DNA of 64,000 bases from assembly GCA_017557635.1 (NCBI GenBank), contig JAFYYH010000002.1, forward strand, positions 18,101 through 82,100, in the 5' to 3' direction. This document shows, piece after piece, positions 1 to 9,162 of the stretch. The DNA comes from Bacteroidaceae bacterium (GTDB lineage Bacteria > Bacteroidota > Bacteroidia > Bacteroidales > Bacteroidaceae). How positions within the stretch are numbered: position 1 is the stretch's first letter; every line of letters starts with the position of its first letter. The notes beneath the pieces are model-generated. The model ran no database searches. It saw only the letters and a program-made list of their open reading frames with translations, and was not told where the DNA came from. A program made the translations under genes and the position numbers.

Positions 1-302
1 CCCGCACCCTCCGCATCACGTGCACCCAGGGCGCGTGACATATAGTTGCCGGATCCGTGGCCAAAGAAGAATCCCACCGCCTGTATGATTGACTGGTATG
101 AGAAAGCCACACCGACACCCGCCGTAGCGACAGTGCTGATGTGGCCCACAAACCATGAATCTACAATGTTGTAGATGGCCGATATGGACATGCTGATGAT
201 GGTAGGTACGGCAAGACTGAGCACCAGTCTGGGTACCGGGGTTTCAGTGAGCCGTCTGTAACGTGCCTCACTCTTCAGTATGTCATTATCGTTGCTGTGC
301 AC
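1..302 (-). CDS. MATE family efflux transporter, N-terminal part (cut by window edge)
   Basis: Inner-membrane multidrug/cation antiporter of the MATE family. About 100 N-terminal residues are visible: a short hydrophilic head, then the conserved first helix region (LSLAVPTIISM), then YNIVDSWFVGHI, and a glycine-rich second segment with GHGSGNYMSRALG, all typical of MATE proteins. No ATG is available before the conserved block. I chose the GTG at 302 because a TAATTTTG -7 box lies at 321-328 just upstream, which rules out the in-frame TTG at 323. The gene has its own promoter, downstream of the transglutaminase pair. The C-terminal part lies outside the window. The family call is firm; substrate is unknown. 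Confidence 0.85.
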   Translation of the reverse strand, partial: MHSNDNDILKSEARYRRLTETPVPRLVLSLAVPTIISMSISAIYNIVDSWFVGHISTVATAGVGVAFSYQSIIQAVGFFFGHGSGNYMSRALGARDAEGA

Positions 303-320
303 AGAATCGTTTTCCTGGCA

Positions 321-328
321 CAAAATTA
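321..328 (-). promoter_or_regulatory. -7 box of the MATE gene promoter
   Basis: TAATTTTG on the minus strand fits the Bacteroidetes -7 consensus TAnnTTTG. It lies 19-26 bases before the GTG start at 302. No clear -33 TTTG is seen. Confidence 0.5.
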
Positions 329-348
329 CTCATAATTTGCATTGGATA

Positions 349-2343
349 TCACCACCACTCCAATTCCCCGTTCTCTCTTACTATAAAGGGGCGTTCGTTG
401 CTGCCTCGCGTATAGTTTCGCATCCAAAGCAGACTGTTGAGCGGTATGTTCCCGTAGTGCAGGCTGTTGCCTGTCGCCTTCTCATAGCCCAATGAAATCC
501 ATGCGGTTCCGTCAAAACAGAACAGTTCATACTCATTTCCGGGACAGATGTCATTGTCATCACTGCGGGGTGAAACGCTGAAATATCTGACATCGGTCGG
601 TTTGCCCATATCCATTCCCACCCAGTTTCCGTCCGGCTGGTTAATTTCAAAGTTGGATAACAGGTTGCCGTCAAAAGCACGGTCAATGGCATCCTGGCCT
701 GCTTCGGCATTCGCTATCCCGCGTCCCGTCAGTCTGTTTCCGTCGGCATCATGAAAAGAGAGTTCCGATATGCTTCCCCAGGAACCGTCAGGAGTCATGT
801 AACGCCAGTATCGGTAAGGCCTGTCCGCGTTCAATCCTATCAGATACGGAATCTCAGTCTGTTCTATGGTATAAAGCGTCTTACAATCCTCAAAACCGGG
901 AGTGTCAGAGCATTGCAACCTGCCGCCGATGATACGTCGGCGCATATCGACCACATTGTAAGACTCATAGTATTTCCGTCGCAGGTCCATGCTTACCTCC
1001 GGGCTTTCCTCATCACAGGCAACATACTCTATCTTACCACTCTTTTGAAGCAGGAAGGGCTGACTTATGGGAACAAGACGGTTGCCGTCATAGCCAAGTG
1101 CTATATAAAGCATATTCCGGCCCATATTCCTGAACTTTGCCTTACCTCCCTTCAATACGCCGAAATCCAGAACCTTCCATTGCGGCCCGCCATTGTTGAC
1201 CGCCATCGCGATATAGACATACTTCTTATCCTCAAGCAACTTCCTTTTCCCCTTGTCAATATCCAACTCAAGGTCCGATGTGACATTATAGAGGTCCGTT
1301 ACATCCTTCACACAGACATCGAACGGATATACATATTTGGAGGTATTCATATACTCGATAACCTCACGGTTCATCGTATATGTGTAACGCCAGACTTTTG
1401 GAATACGCTCATACGGATAGAATTGTATTCCTGCAGGCAGAATCAGCGAATTGACCGTAGCCTGCAGCCGGCCCCGGTCATCGGGAAATACATACCAGCT
1501 GTGACCGTCGCTGTTACGCCCCCATGACGGTACATAATCCACCGCCGCCGGCAGGCCCAGACTACGGAATACGGCCGTTCCCATAATTACATAATCCAGA
1601 CAACTGCCGTAAGTCATACGGACCCAGGTGGCGGCACTCCTCATAGGGATGCTTCCTCTATCCTCCCATATTACCCGATGCCCTATGGCCGACAGTTTTG
1701 AATGTATCTCATTCCGTACTATCTCAATGGCTCCGTATACGGTATTGCGCTGGTCATAGGGATCAGTCACCTTACTGATGCTGTCGCTGTAATGCAGTGA
1801 CAAGGTGTCACGCCATGCATCAAAGCTCTGCAATTCAGTAACCTTGTAAGGAAGGATCCAGTCGCGGAACTCCTCATAACTGAGGTGCCTGGCCCATGGC
1901 TGCGTCTTCCACTGCCTGAAGGCATTGTCTATGCTGTATATCAGGTAACCGGCAGTCATGATCTCCGCATCACATACCACATCCCTTGATATACCCTGAT
2001 ACTGAGTATCGCTTATCTGACGCAGTGTGTCACGCTGCCAGTCCGGACTGGGGCCTGTACCCAATATCTCCAGGGCTTTGGCGTAATAACTGTCGATAGC
2101 CACTTTGTCACGATAGGAGTAATGGGCAGGCATATTGGCAATCAGATACTTTGCCGCCTTCAGTTTCTCCGGGTCTTTGTCGACCGTACGGTAATGTTTA
2201 AGTACACTCTTGAGTTCTGTTCCGTTACTGCCTGCTGCCTTCAGTGCGCAGTACACATAGATGTCATCTTTATTACAACCGCTTGATGCAAAAAGCGTAA
2301 TTGCTGCGAACAAGGCATAAACTGTTTTTCTTAAGGTATTCAT
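349..2343 (-). CDS. Transglutaminase-like lipoprotein with C-terminal discoidin-like domain
   Basis: Predicted surface lipoprotein of 664 aa. The lipobox FASSGC near residue 23 gives an SPII signal. A transglutaminase/papain-like core follows, with YGSCLDY (candidate nucleophile Cys248) and SDGHSWY (His281). The last ~120 residues look like a discoidin/F5-8C carbohydrate-binding domain (AFDGN, WVGMDMGKP, PGNEYELF). I chose the ATG at 2343 rather than 2361: it overlaps the stop of the upstream paralogue (ATGA, 2340-2343), which implies translational coupling, and it gives a normal signal peptide. The upstream gene is a paralogue without the catalytic residues. The substrate is unknown; remodelling of peptide or glycan at the cell surface is inference. 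Confidence 0.8.
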   Translation of the reverse strand: MNTLRKTVYALFAAITLFASSGCNKDDIYVYCALKAAGSNGTELKSVLKHYRTVDKDPEKLKAAKYLIANMPAHYSYRDKVAIDSYYAKALEILGTGPSPDWQRDTLRQISDTQYQGISRDVVCDAEIMTAGYLIYSIDNAFRQWKTQPWARHLSYEEFRDWILPYKVTELQSFDAWRDTLSLHYSDSISKVTDPYDQRNTVYGAIEIVRNEIHSKLSAIGHRVIWEDRGSIPMRSAATWVRMTYGSCLDYVIMGTAVFRSLGLPAAVDYVPSWGRNSDGHSWYVFPDDRGRLQATVNSLILPAGIQFYPYERIPKVWRYTYTMNREVIEYMNTSKYVYPFDVCVKDVTDLYNVTSDLELDIDKGKRKLLEDKKYVYIAMAVNNGGPQWKVLDFGVLKGGKAKFRNMGRNMLYIALGYDGNRLVPISQPFLLQKSGKIEYVACDEESPEVSMDLRRKYYESYNVVDMRRRIIGGRLQCSDTPGFEDCKTLYTIEQTEIPYLIGLNADRPYRYWRYMTPDGSWGSISELSFHDADGNRLTGRGIANAEAGQDAIDRAFDGNLLSNFEINQPDGNWVGMDMGKPTDVRYFSVSPRSDDNDICPGNEYELFCFDGTAWISLGYEKATGNSLHYGNIPLNSLLWMRNYTRGSNERPFIVRENGELEWW

Positions 2344-3695
2344 AATGTATTGTTTTTCCATTTGTCTAACTGGGGTGAATCTAACGTATCGGCGCTTATG
2401 TATTCAATGCTGTTATCCTTATGCAGGATGAAAGGGCTGCTGATTGGAATCAGGGTATCGCCGTCAAATCCCTGGATTCGGTACAGCACCTCTCGGCCCA
2501 TATCGTGGAATACAGCCTTACCGCGTTTCATTACGCCAAAGTCAACTATCTGCCAGGGACTCTCCTCACTGCGTACGGCCGATGCAATATAGACATACTT
2601 GTCCTTTATGCGCCTCAATACGCTTTTCTCAATCGGAACAGACAAATCACCGGTAAGGAAATACTTTGAAGTCACATCCTTCCTGGCAAGTTCAAACGGA
2701 TACAGGTACTTGGCGTTCCTGAGGTACTCCAGACGTTCCGGGTTTATGGCGTATGTGTTGCGGTACACCTTGGGACCGCGTTCGTACGGGAAGAAAGAGC
2801 CGCCTATCATGGTGGCAAGATCCCATTCCGACATAAGTTCCTGCCCCCTGTCAGACATAATCACGAACCACTTGGTTGCTGCGGTACCGCGTGATCCCAC
2901 CGGGGTTTCATCCAAAACCGCCGGTATTCCGGCAGAACGGAAAGCAAGAACTGCCGTGAGGGCATAATCCGGAATGTCACCATACGTCTGGCGAACCTGC
3001 AGATATGCACTGAGCAACGGCAATCCCGCACGGGTATAGAGACCGTATCGGTTCAGCACATGATATGCGTCGTTACGGATCATGTCCGCCACTCCGATTG
3101 CAGTGTTGTACTCCACATCGTTTTTGAGGGGATGTTCCAGACCTTTACCGAAATAAGCAACCAGCGTGTCACGCCATGCGTCCAACTCCTGCAGTTCAAC
3201 CGCCTTATAGGGAAGCAGCCATTCCAGATACTCATCAAACGAGAGCTGGCCGGCCCATGGACAGGTGGTCCACTGATCATATGACTTGTCTATGTTGTCC
3301 ATAAGGAAGCCCGCTTTTATTATCTGCGCGTCAGGAACAGTGTGATCAGGCAGATCGCGGTACTTCAGGTCAGTCACGGCAAGCAGGCTGTCACGCTGCT
3401 GCTCCGGGGTCAGGAGCCTGTCGGCCAGTATCTTTCCGGCATAGTCATAATACGCGGTGATTTTCCGGTCCCCGTAAGAGTAATGGGCCGGCATGTTCTC
3501 AATCAGGAATGCCGCAGCACGGTATTTCTCCGGATTTTTGTCAACTGTACGGTAATGAGCCAGAACGGATTCCAGTTCCGCACGGTTTCCTCCGGCCGAT
3601 TCAAGGGCTTTTTCCAGGCCTGGGCCGGATAACGAGCAAGAGAGTGATGAAAAAACAGTTGCAGACACAACTGCAAAACAGATTGTCTTTCTCAT
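2340..3695 (-). CDS. Transglutaminase-like lipoprotein, probably catalytically dead paralogue
   Basis: A 451-aa lipoprotein (FSSLSC, Cys20) that aligns along its whole length with the N-terminal two thirds of the next gene: ESVLAHYRTVDKNPEK, NMPAHYSYGD and LDAWRDTL all have near-identical counterparts. At the catalytic positions the nucleophile Cys is replaced by Ile241 (YGDIPDY against YGSCLDY) and the His by Thr274 (AATKWF against DGHSWY). The discoidin-like C-terminus is also missing. This fits a tandem duplication in which one copy became a binding or regulatory pseudoenzyme. It is first in the two-gene operon and shares its stop with the start of the active-looking copy. Confidence 0.8.
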   Translation of the reverse strand: MRKTICFAVVSATVFSSLSCSLSGPGLEKALESAGGNRAELESVLAHYRTVDKNPEKYRAAAFLIENMPAHYSYGDRKITAYYDYAGKILADRLLTPEQQRDSLLAVTDLKYRDLPDHTVPDAQIIKAGFLMDNIDKSYDQWTTCPWAGQLSFDEYLEWLLPYKAVELQELDAWRDTLVAYFGKGLEHPLKNDVEYNTAIGVADMIRNDAYHVLNRYGLYTRAGLPLLSAYLQVRQTYGDIPDYALTAVLAFRSAGIPAVLDETPVGSRGTAATKWFVIMSDRGQELMSEWDLATMIGGSFFPYERGPKVYRNTYAINPERLEYLRNAKYLYPFELARKDVTSKYFLTGDLSVPIEKSVLRRIKDKYVYIASAVRSEESPWQIVDFGVMKRGKAVFHDMGREVLYRIQGFDGDTLIPISSPFILHKDNSIEYISADTLDSPQLDKWKNNTL

Positions 3696-3810
3696 TGGTC
3701 AGATTTTAAAGGTTAATACTAAAATGGCATCAGATTAAAACTGATTCTGGGCGAATATATGCTTTATTCCATCATCCGCCCTCGCAATTAACTCTATTTA
3801 ACCAAACGAA

Positions 3811-3840
3811 AAGTGCCTCGGAGAAACCTCCAAGGCACTT
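3811..3840 (-). terminator. Terminator of the HAD-etfB-etfA-acyl-CoA dehydrogenase operon
   Basis: Arms AAGTGCCT (3811-3818) and AGGCACTT (3833-3840) with an extended GGAG/CTCC inner stem. On the minus strand the hairpin is followed by TTTTCGTTT. It lies 22 bases after the acyl-CoA dehydrogenase stop. Confidence 0.75.
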
Positions 3841-3861
3841 TATCAAACAGGCAGATGATTA

Positions 3862-5553
3862 TTATCTGTAATACTCCGTACTTTCAGGTGTCCAACCCAT
3901 GACTACGGCTGCATTACCTTCAACCTGACCCTTTGCCCAGTCAACAAACACCTTGAGGGGTTTGTCAAAGAGTTCCGGAGTCTGGATTGAGTCACGCAGC
4001 AGCAGGGCGCTCATGACGCAGTATGCAGCGCTCTCCATAAGACGGCGGCCGCAGAAATCGGTAAACTCCTGTTCCTTATGGGCCGATGCGCTCTCGGTCA
4101 TGGCATCCAGCTTGGCAACCATCTCCAGGATGGTGCTCTTCTGTGCAGAGTCAGCAAGGCTCTCCAGTGTATCCTTTGCAAACTGTGAGTAGGTTCCGCC
4201 GGTAACGTAACGCAGGGCGGCAACTACCTGCAACTGGGTTGTACCCTCATAGATTGAGGTGATGCGTGCATCGCGGTACAGACGCTCGCAGGCGTAGTCA
4301 CGCATAAAGCCTGAACCTCCGTGTATCTGTATGCTGTCATATGCGTTCTGGTTGGCGAACTCACTTGTGATACCCTTGGTGATAGGTGTCAGGGCATCGG
4401 CCAGACGACTGTAACGCTTGCTCTCCTGACGCTCCTCAGGGGTCAGGGTGCGGGTCTTGGCAATCTGGTCAAGTGACTTGTAGATATCAACAAAGCGTGA
4501 GGTCTCATACATGAGTGAGCGTGACGCCTCGATCTTGGCCTTCATCAAAGCCAGCATCTGATAAACTGCAGGGAATGTGTCGATGGCACGGCCGAACTGA
4601 CGGCGCTCTGCAGCATATGCGGTAGCCTCACGCCAAGCGGCATCCTGGATGCCCACGCTCTGTGTGGCGATACCCAGACGGGCACCGTTCATAAGAGACA
4701 TCACATATTTGATAAGGCCCAGGCGACGGTCACCGCAAAGCTCTGCCTTGGCGTTATTGAACACCAACTCACAGGTGGGTGATCCGTGAATACCCATCTT
4801 ATCCTCGATACGGCGGACGTTCACGCCGCCACTGCGCTTGTCATAGATAAAGAGTGACAGACCGCGGCCATCGGTGGTACCCTCCTCACTGCGGGCAAGT
4901 ACCAGATGAATGTCGCTGTCACCATTGGTGATGAAACGCTTAACACCGTTCAGGCGCCAGCAGCCGTTCTCCGGATCCTCGGTAGCCTTGAGCATTACGC
5001 TCTGCAGGTCACTGCCTGCATCGGGCTCGGTAAGGTCCATTGACATGGTGGCACCGTTGCTGGCCATTGTCAGGTATTTCTCCTTCTGCTCGGGGCTTCC
5101 GAACTCGTTGATTGTATCGGCGCAAGACTGCAGGCCCCATACGTTCTGGAATGAGGCATCGGCACGTGAGATCATCTCACCTACTGCGCTGAATACGGTT
5201 ACGGGCATGTTCAGACCGCCGTACTGACGGGGAAGTCCGAATCCTGACATACCGGCCTGGTGCATAACCTTGAGGTTCTGGGCTGTGCCGGCAGAATACT
5301 GTACGCGGCCGCCGCTGCAGTGTGAGCCTTCGCGGTCAACAGACTCTGCGTTGGGTGCAATCACCTCATCGCATACGCTGCCGGTAAGTTCCAGCACACG
5401 CTCGAAATTGTCCATTGCATCGGCGAAATCGGCCGGTGCGTAGTCGTACTTATCGGCCTCGGTATAGAAGTTCTCCTTAAGCTCCACTATGCGCTCCATA
5501 AGCGGAGAGTGCATGCGGGCACTGAGTTCAGGGGTATCCTTATAGTTGTTCAT
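3862..5553 (-). CDS. Acyl-CoA dehydrogenase
   Basis: FAD-dependent acyl-CoA dehydrogenase of 563 aa, which would oxidise (or reduce) the alpha-beta bond of acyl-CoA esters and exchange electrons with ETF. Visible family features are the middle-domain motif MSMDLTEPDAGSD, the ITNGDSDIHLVLAR strand, and the C-terminal FAD/substrate segment with IHGGSGFMRDYACERLYRDARI followed by IYEGTTQLQ. A C-terminal extension of the kind seen in the longer, ~560-600-aa bacterial members is present. The start overlaps the etfA stop by 4 bases (ATGA). Co-transcription with both ETF subunits identifies the electron partner. The chain-length preference cannot be read from the sequence. Confidence 0.93.
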   Translation of the reverse strand: MNNYKDTPELSARMHSPLMERIVELKENFYTEADKYDYAPADFADAMDNFERVLELTGSVCDEVIAPNAESVDREGSHCSGGRVQYSAGTAQNLKVMHQAGMSGFGLPRQYGGLNMPVTVFSAVGEMISRADASFQNVWGLQSCADTINEFGSPEQKEKYLTMASNGATMSMDLTEPDAGSDLQSVMLKATEDPENGCWRLNGVKRFITNGDSDIHLVLARSEEGTTDGRGLSLFIYDKRSGGVNVRRIEDKMGIHGSPTCELVFNNAKAELCGDRRLGLIKYVMSLMNGARLGIATQSVGIQDAAWREATAYAAERRQFGRAIDTFPAVYQMLALMKAKIEASRSLMYETSRFVDIYKSLDQIAKTRTLTPEERQESKRYSRLADALTPITKGITSEFANQNAYDSIQIHGGSGFMRDYACERLYRDARITSIYEGTTQLQVVAALRYVTGGTYSQFAKDTLESLADSAQKSTILEMVAKLDAMTESASAHKEQEFTDFCGRRLMESAAYCVMSALLLRDSIQTPELFDKPLKVFVDWAKGQVEGNAAVVMGWTPESTEYYR

Positions 5554-6569
5554 TTTGAAATCTCCTTTAAGTTACGGATCAGTTTGGGGATCACATCCTC
5601 TACGCGGCCTGTTACCACATAGTCGGCAATTGAGTTGATGGGAGCGTCGGGATCCTGGTTGATTGACATGATCAGGCTGCTCTCACGCATACCTGCAATG
5701 TGCTGGATCTGGCCCGAAATACCGCAGGCAATATAGAGCTTGGGGCGTACGGTAAGACCTGTCTGACCGATCTGACGGTCATGATCCACAAAACCGGCAT
5801 CCACTGCGGCGCGGCTTGCGCCTACCTCGGCGTGCAGCACATCGGCAAGCTTGAAAAGCATGTCAAAGCCCTCGCGGCTGCCCATTCCGTAACCGCCGGC
5901 AACAACGATGCTGGCGCTGTCAAGATGGTGTGAGGGTTTCTGCATGTGGCGCTCGATAACGCTTACGGCCAGATCAGCCTGGCTGATGTAATCGGCCACC
6001 TTATGCTTTACAATCTCACCCTTATAGTCTGCCTTAAGAATCTCATTCTTCATTACGCCCTGACGTACGGTTGCCATCTGGGGACGGTGGTCGGGATTGA
6101 CGATGGTGGCAATGATGTTACCTCCGAATGCGGGACGGATCTGATAGAGCAGGTTCTCATAAACCTGTCCTGACTTCTTGTCTTCATACTCACCGATCTC
6201 AAGGTTGGTGCAATCGGCGGTAAGTCCGCTTCCCAGGGCCGATGATACACGCGGGCCCAGGTCACGGCCGATAACCGTTGCGCCCATGAGCGCAATCTGC
6301 GGCTGCTCCTCCTGGAACAGCTTTACAAGGATTGCTGAATGGGGTGCTGTGGTATAAGGTGCAAGCGCCTTGTCATCAAAGATGTGCAGTACATCTACAC
6401 CGTAAGGAAGTATCTGCTTCTCTATGCCGTCCAGACCGCTGCCTGCGGCAATTGCCTCAAGCTTTACGCCCAGCTGGTTTGCAAGAGAGCGGCCCTTGGT
6501 GAGCAGTTCCTGACTGACGGGAGCCACCTGGACTCCTTCCAGTTCGCAATAAACGAATATGCTGTTCAT
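5550..6569 (-). CDS. etfA: Electron transfer flavoprotein, alpha subunit
   Basis: The 339-aa large ETF subunit that carries FAD and hands electrons to or from the acyl-CoA dehydrogenase encoded next. The C-terminal FAD-binding domain shows the family signature GASRAAVDAGF...QIGQTG...VRPKLYIACGISG and ends with a Rossmann-like segment. The N-terminal adenine-nucleotide alpha-hydrolase-like domain begins at residue 1. It follows etfB by 3 bases and overlaps the dehydrogenase start by 4. Whether the complex bifurcates electrons, as in some anaerobes, cannot be decided from the sequence alone. Confidence 0.95.
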   Translation of the reverse strand: MNSIFVYCELEGVQVAPVSQELLTKGRSLANQLGVKLEAIAAGSGLDGIEKQILPYGVDVLHIFDDKALAPYTTAPHSAILVKLFQEEQPQIALMGATVIGRDLGPRVSSALGSGLTADCTNLEIGEYEDKKSGQVYENLLYQIRPAFGGNIIATIVNPDHRPQMATVRQGVMKNEILKADYKGEIVKHKVADYISQADLAVSVIERHMQKPSHHLDSASIVVAGGYGMGSREGFDMLFKLADVLHAEVGASRAAVDAGFVDHDRQIGQTGLTVRPKLYIACGISGQIQHIAGMRESSLIMSINQDPDAPINSIADYVVTGRVEDVIPKLIRNLKEISK

Positions 6570-6572
6570 GGC

Positions 6573-7379
6573 TTATCCTATTATATGGTTTACGGCCAGT
6601 TCCTCAATCAGAGCGGCTATCTCCTTTTCATCGGCACCATAGCGCTTGCTCTCCTTGGCCTGGAATACTATGTTCTCAATCTTCTTTACCTTGGTGGGTG
6701 AACCTGACAGTCCGCACTTGGCGGGATCGGCGTTTACATCGGCCACGGTCCATGCGGGTACTTCGTAGTTCTTGCGGCCCATGAGCAGACGGGCGTTGCG
6801 GGGGCGGCAGGGTGCTGCGCTTCCGTTTACGGTGAGCAGGCAGGGCAGCGGGGCCTTTACGGTCTCAACACCGCCGGTGATCACGCGTTTTACGGTTACG
6901 GACTTGCTGTCCATCTCGAGGATCTCCTCCACGTAGGTTATCTGGTTCAGACCAAGTTTCTCGGCCACCTGAGGACCTACCTGGGCTGTATCACCGTCAA
7001 TGGCCTGACGGCCGCCAATAATGATATCGAACTTTCCTATCTTGCGGATTGCGGTTGACAGGGCATATGATGTTGCAAGGGTATCGGCTCCTGCAAACAG
7101 ACGGTCGGTCAAAAGATAACCTCCGTCGGCTCCGCGGAACACACCTTCCATAACTATCTCTTTTGCTCTCTCAGGACCCATTGTCAGCATGGTAACTGAA
7201 CTGCCGGGGAAACGGTCCTTGATGGCAAGGGCCTGCTCCAGGGCGTTGAGGTCCTCCGGGTTGAATACTGCCGGAAGTGCGGCACGGTTAATCGTGCCAT
7301 CGGCATTCATGGCATCCTTACCTACCTGACGGGTATCGGGTACCTGCTTTGCCAAAACTATTATATTGAATTTTTCCAT
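6573..7379 (-). CDS. etfB: Electron transfer flavoprotein, beta subunit
   Basis: A 268-aa small ETF subunit. The N-terminus IIVLAKQVPDTRQV, the NPEDLNALEQAL helix and the GRQAIDGDTAQVGPQVAE nucleotide-binding loop are typical of EtfB. It pairs with EtfA to form the heterodimer that serves the acyl-CoA dehydrogenase of the same operon. Only 11 bases separate it from the upstream HAD gene, so one promoter (8269-8276) probably drives all four genes. Confidence 0.95.
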   Translation of the reverse strand: MEKFNIIVLAKQVPDTRQVGKDAMNADGTINRAALPAVFNPEDLNALEQALAIKDRFPGSSVTMLTMGPERAKEIVMEGVFRGADGGYLLTDRLFAGADTLATSYALSTAIRKIGKFDIIIGGRQAIDGDTAQVGPQVAEKLGLNQITYVEEILEMDSKSVTVKRVITGGVETVKAPLPCLLTVNGSAAPCRPRNARLLMGRKNYEVPAWTVADVNADPAKCGLSGSPTKVKKIENIVFQAKESKRYGADEKEIAALIEELAVNHIIG

Positions 7380-7390
7380 AGGTCTATTGA

Positions 7391-8248
7391 TCAGTCTTCA
7401 AGCATAGACTTTTGATTGCGTCTCTCAAGGTGGTGGAAATCGGAGTCGGTCTTTACCTTTGCAATTGTTGCTATCACCGCATTGTACAGCTCGCTGCCCT
7501 CGCGGTAATCACCGGGGCAGGCAAAGTTCACGCGGCCACGGTGCACCAGGTTCTCTGCCTGTCCGCGGCTGCTCTCGTTCTGCGGTTTGTAGATTGCTAT
7601 CGAGTGACCTCCTTCGGTCTTTACTATGCGCATGCTGGGGATATCGGTCTCTCCGTCACCCAGGTAAATCATGTTCTGGAAGGGGACGGGGCGGCCTTCA
7701 TCGGGCATGGAATCGTTTATCTTGGCGTTCTCCCAGATGTTGTAGATTCCCTTGTTGATCATGAATATGAACTGGGTCTTGGATGTGAAATCCACTGCCA
7801 CGGCGGGCCATACGGCCGCATCGTTCTCATACATGAATGAGCAGGCGTATATCTTCTTGAAATACTTTGCTATTGATGTGCCTTCAATGAGTTCTTTCAG
7901 GCCCGATGAGATTATGTAGTGCTCTACGTTCACTCCCATCTCGGCACCTTTTCTGTTGATGAGTTCGAACCACTGTTCTACTCCGGGGAAGAAGCCTATT
8001 CCGCGGCCGAATTCCACGAACTGCTGGCGGCGGATGCTGATACCGTTCTCCTTGGCCTTATCGACCATGAGCTTCATGTAGGCCAGGATTGTACTGGACT
8101 CCTGCTTCTCGGCCAGGCCGTGTGAGGTTTTCCAGAATGACTCTTTGTCGGTCAGTCCTATGGCGTCCATGAAATCGTACTCCTGCATGTATGACGGTGA
8201 AAGTGTTCCGTCAAAATCATACATCAGTGCAACTGTCGGTCTCTCCAT
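7391..8248 (-). CDS. HAD-superfamily phosphatase (phosphoserine-phosphatase-like)
   Basis: Cytoplasmic 285-aa HAD hydrolase. Motif I is YDFDGTLS with nucleophile Asp11 and acid/base Asp13; motif II is the Ser of YIISSGL; motif IV is YLGDGETDIP. A large helical cap lies between motifs I and II. It is the first gene of the operon with etfB, etfA and the acyl-CoA dehydrogenase, behind a TATCTTTG -7 box. The link between a phosphatase and ETF metabolism is unexplained. The substrate is unknown; the fold assignment is firm. Confidence 0.85.
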   Translation of the reverse strand: MERPTVALMYDFDGTLSPSYMQEYDFMDAIGLTDKESFWKTSHGLAEKQESSTILAYMKLMVDKAKENGISIRRQQFVEFGRGIGFFPGVEQWFELINRKGAEMGVNVEHYIISSGLKELIEGTSIAKYFKKIYACSFMYENDAAVWPAVAVDFTSKTQFIFMINKGIYNIWENAKINDSMPDEGRPVPFQNMIYLGDGETDIPSMRIVKTEGGHSIAIYKPQNESSRGQAENLVHRGRVNFACPGDYREGSELYNAVIATIAKVKTDSDFHHLERRNQKSMLED

Positions 8249-8268
8249 AATTCTCTTTTTCAGGTTTG

Positions 8269-8276
8269 CAAAGATA
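8269..8276 (-). promoter_or_regulatory. -7 box of the HAD-etf operon promoter
   Basis: TATCTTTG on the minus strand matches TAnnTTTG exactly. It lies 21-28 bases before the ATG of the HAD gene. Confidence 0.6.
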
Positions 8277-8355
8277 CTTTTTTAGACCTCCTTACTTTTG
8301 CACCTGCGTTATCAAAAAGAATACGATTGCACACTGCCACTCAGTTTGTGAAATA

Positions 8356-8612
8356 GCATTCCGGAATTTTTGGGGGATTGACGTCAAAACTACGCTCCGC
8401 CAAACCTTCTGTTTTGGGAGACGACGTTCCGAGTCTACTCCGTACCCCTCCGGACCCTAAACGTCGAACTTCTCCTTATAGCCCCCTACGGGGTCTAACG
8501 TTCGTCAAACATGCGCCGTTCTTAACGGGATCCTCCAAGGCACTACGCTTACGCCTCTCCACTAACGCTCCCAAAACAGAAGGTTCGGCTACTGCAAATG
8601 GGAAAATTCTGC
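8356..8612 (+). repeat. Palindromic intergenic element, family A copy 1
   Basis: This fills the divergent gap between the HAD gene and the next lipoprotein. Its left end (GCATTCCGG, a T-run, GGGGGATTGACGTC, then AAAACTACGC) is shared, in opposite orientation, with the element at 10440-10645. Inside are perfect 18-bp inverted arms: AACCTTCTGTTTTGGGAG at 8403-8420 and its complement at 8568-8585, about 147 bases apart. The enclosed 150 bases are pyrimidine-rich with small hairpins (CCCC-CTAC-GGGG). An ORF crosses it, but its composition looks like a by-product of the repeat. No transposase is nearby. Confidence 0.65.
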
Positions 8613-8620
8613 TAATTTTG
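8613..8620 (+). promoter_or_regulatory. -7 box for the small lipoprotein gene
   Basis: TAATTTTG fits TAnnTTTG and lies 21-28 bases before the ATG at 8641. It directly abuts the right end of the palindromic element, so the element supplies or displaces the -33 region. Confidence 0.5.
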
Positions 8621-8640
8621 CGGGTAAATAGTTTATTCCA

Positions 8641-9162
8641 ATGAAGAAAAGTCTGATTTTTTGCGGATTGCTGATGGGTTTGGCAATCTTTGTTTCTTGT
8701 GAGAAGGAAAAGGAAGTTTCCATTGTGGGTAGTTATGACCTTAGAACTTCACAGTATTATTTTGACGGTCAGTTGCTGGATTACCATGGTTCGGTAATCG
8801 GTATTTGTGACAGTGCGGCTTTCAAGCCGGTTCTGATGTACCGTTATAATGTGATCTGGTCATTCTATGAGAACGGTAGCGGTGATTACTACGTTGATAC
8901 TATACATGTTCCGTTCAACTATACTTTGAAGGATAATCAGATCACTCTGGATTTCGGTGAGGAGGAAGAGAGCGGCGAATATGAGACTGCCATCACTTCA
9001 GTCTTTACTTTTGAGGACGGTCAGGTTCGTGTAAGTGACACCTATTCCGATATCAACGGTTGGGCAAAGGTCGATAACCGTGAAGAGGTGTTTGGCTTGG
9101 ACAGTCGGAAGAACCACAAGCTGGAGGCAGTAAACTACTACCGCAAACTGATTAAGGAATAA
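8641..9162 (+). CDS. Small lipoprotein of unknown function
   Basis: A 173-aa secreted lipoprotein with an N-terminal Lys-Lys, a hydrophobic core and the lipobox FVSC (Cys20). The remainder is rich in beta-forming residues (GSYDLRTSQYYFDGQ, WSFYENGSGDYYVD, YTLKDNQITLDF), a pattern seen in lipocalin-like Bacteroidetes lipoproteins. No enzyme motif is visible. It converges on queA and overlaps that gene's 3' end by 11 bases. The existence of the gene and its lipoprotein nature are well supported; the fold is inference. Confidence 0.75.
   Translation: MKKSLIFCGLLMGLAIFVSCEKEKEVSIVGSYDLRTSQYYFDGQLLDYHGSVIGICDSAAFKPVLMYRYNVIWSFYENGSGDYYVDTIHVPFNYTLKDNQITLDFGEEEESGEYETAITSVFTFEDGQVRVSDTYSDINGWAKVDNREEVFGLDSRKNHKLEAVNYYRKLIKE

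Noticed and set aside
751-1527. 258-codon plus-strand ORF inside the transglutaminase gene
   Set aside because: Opposite-strand shadow; the minus frame has the lipobox, catalytic motifs and a paralogue.
8378-8644. 88-codon ORF within the first family A element
   Set aside because: Lies entirely in the repeat and shares no coding frame with the second copy.
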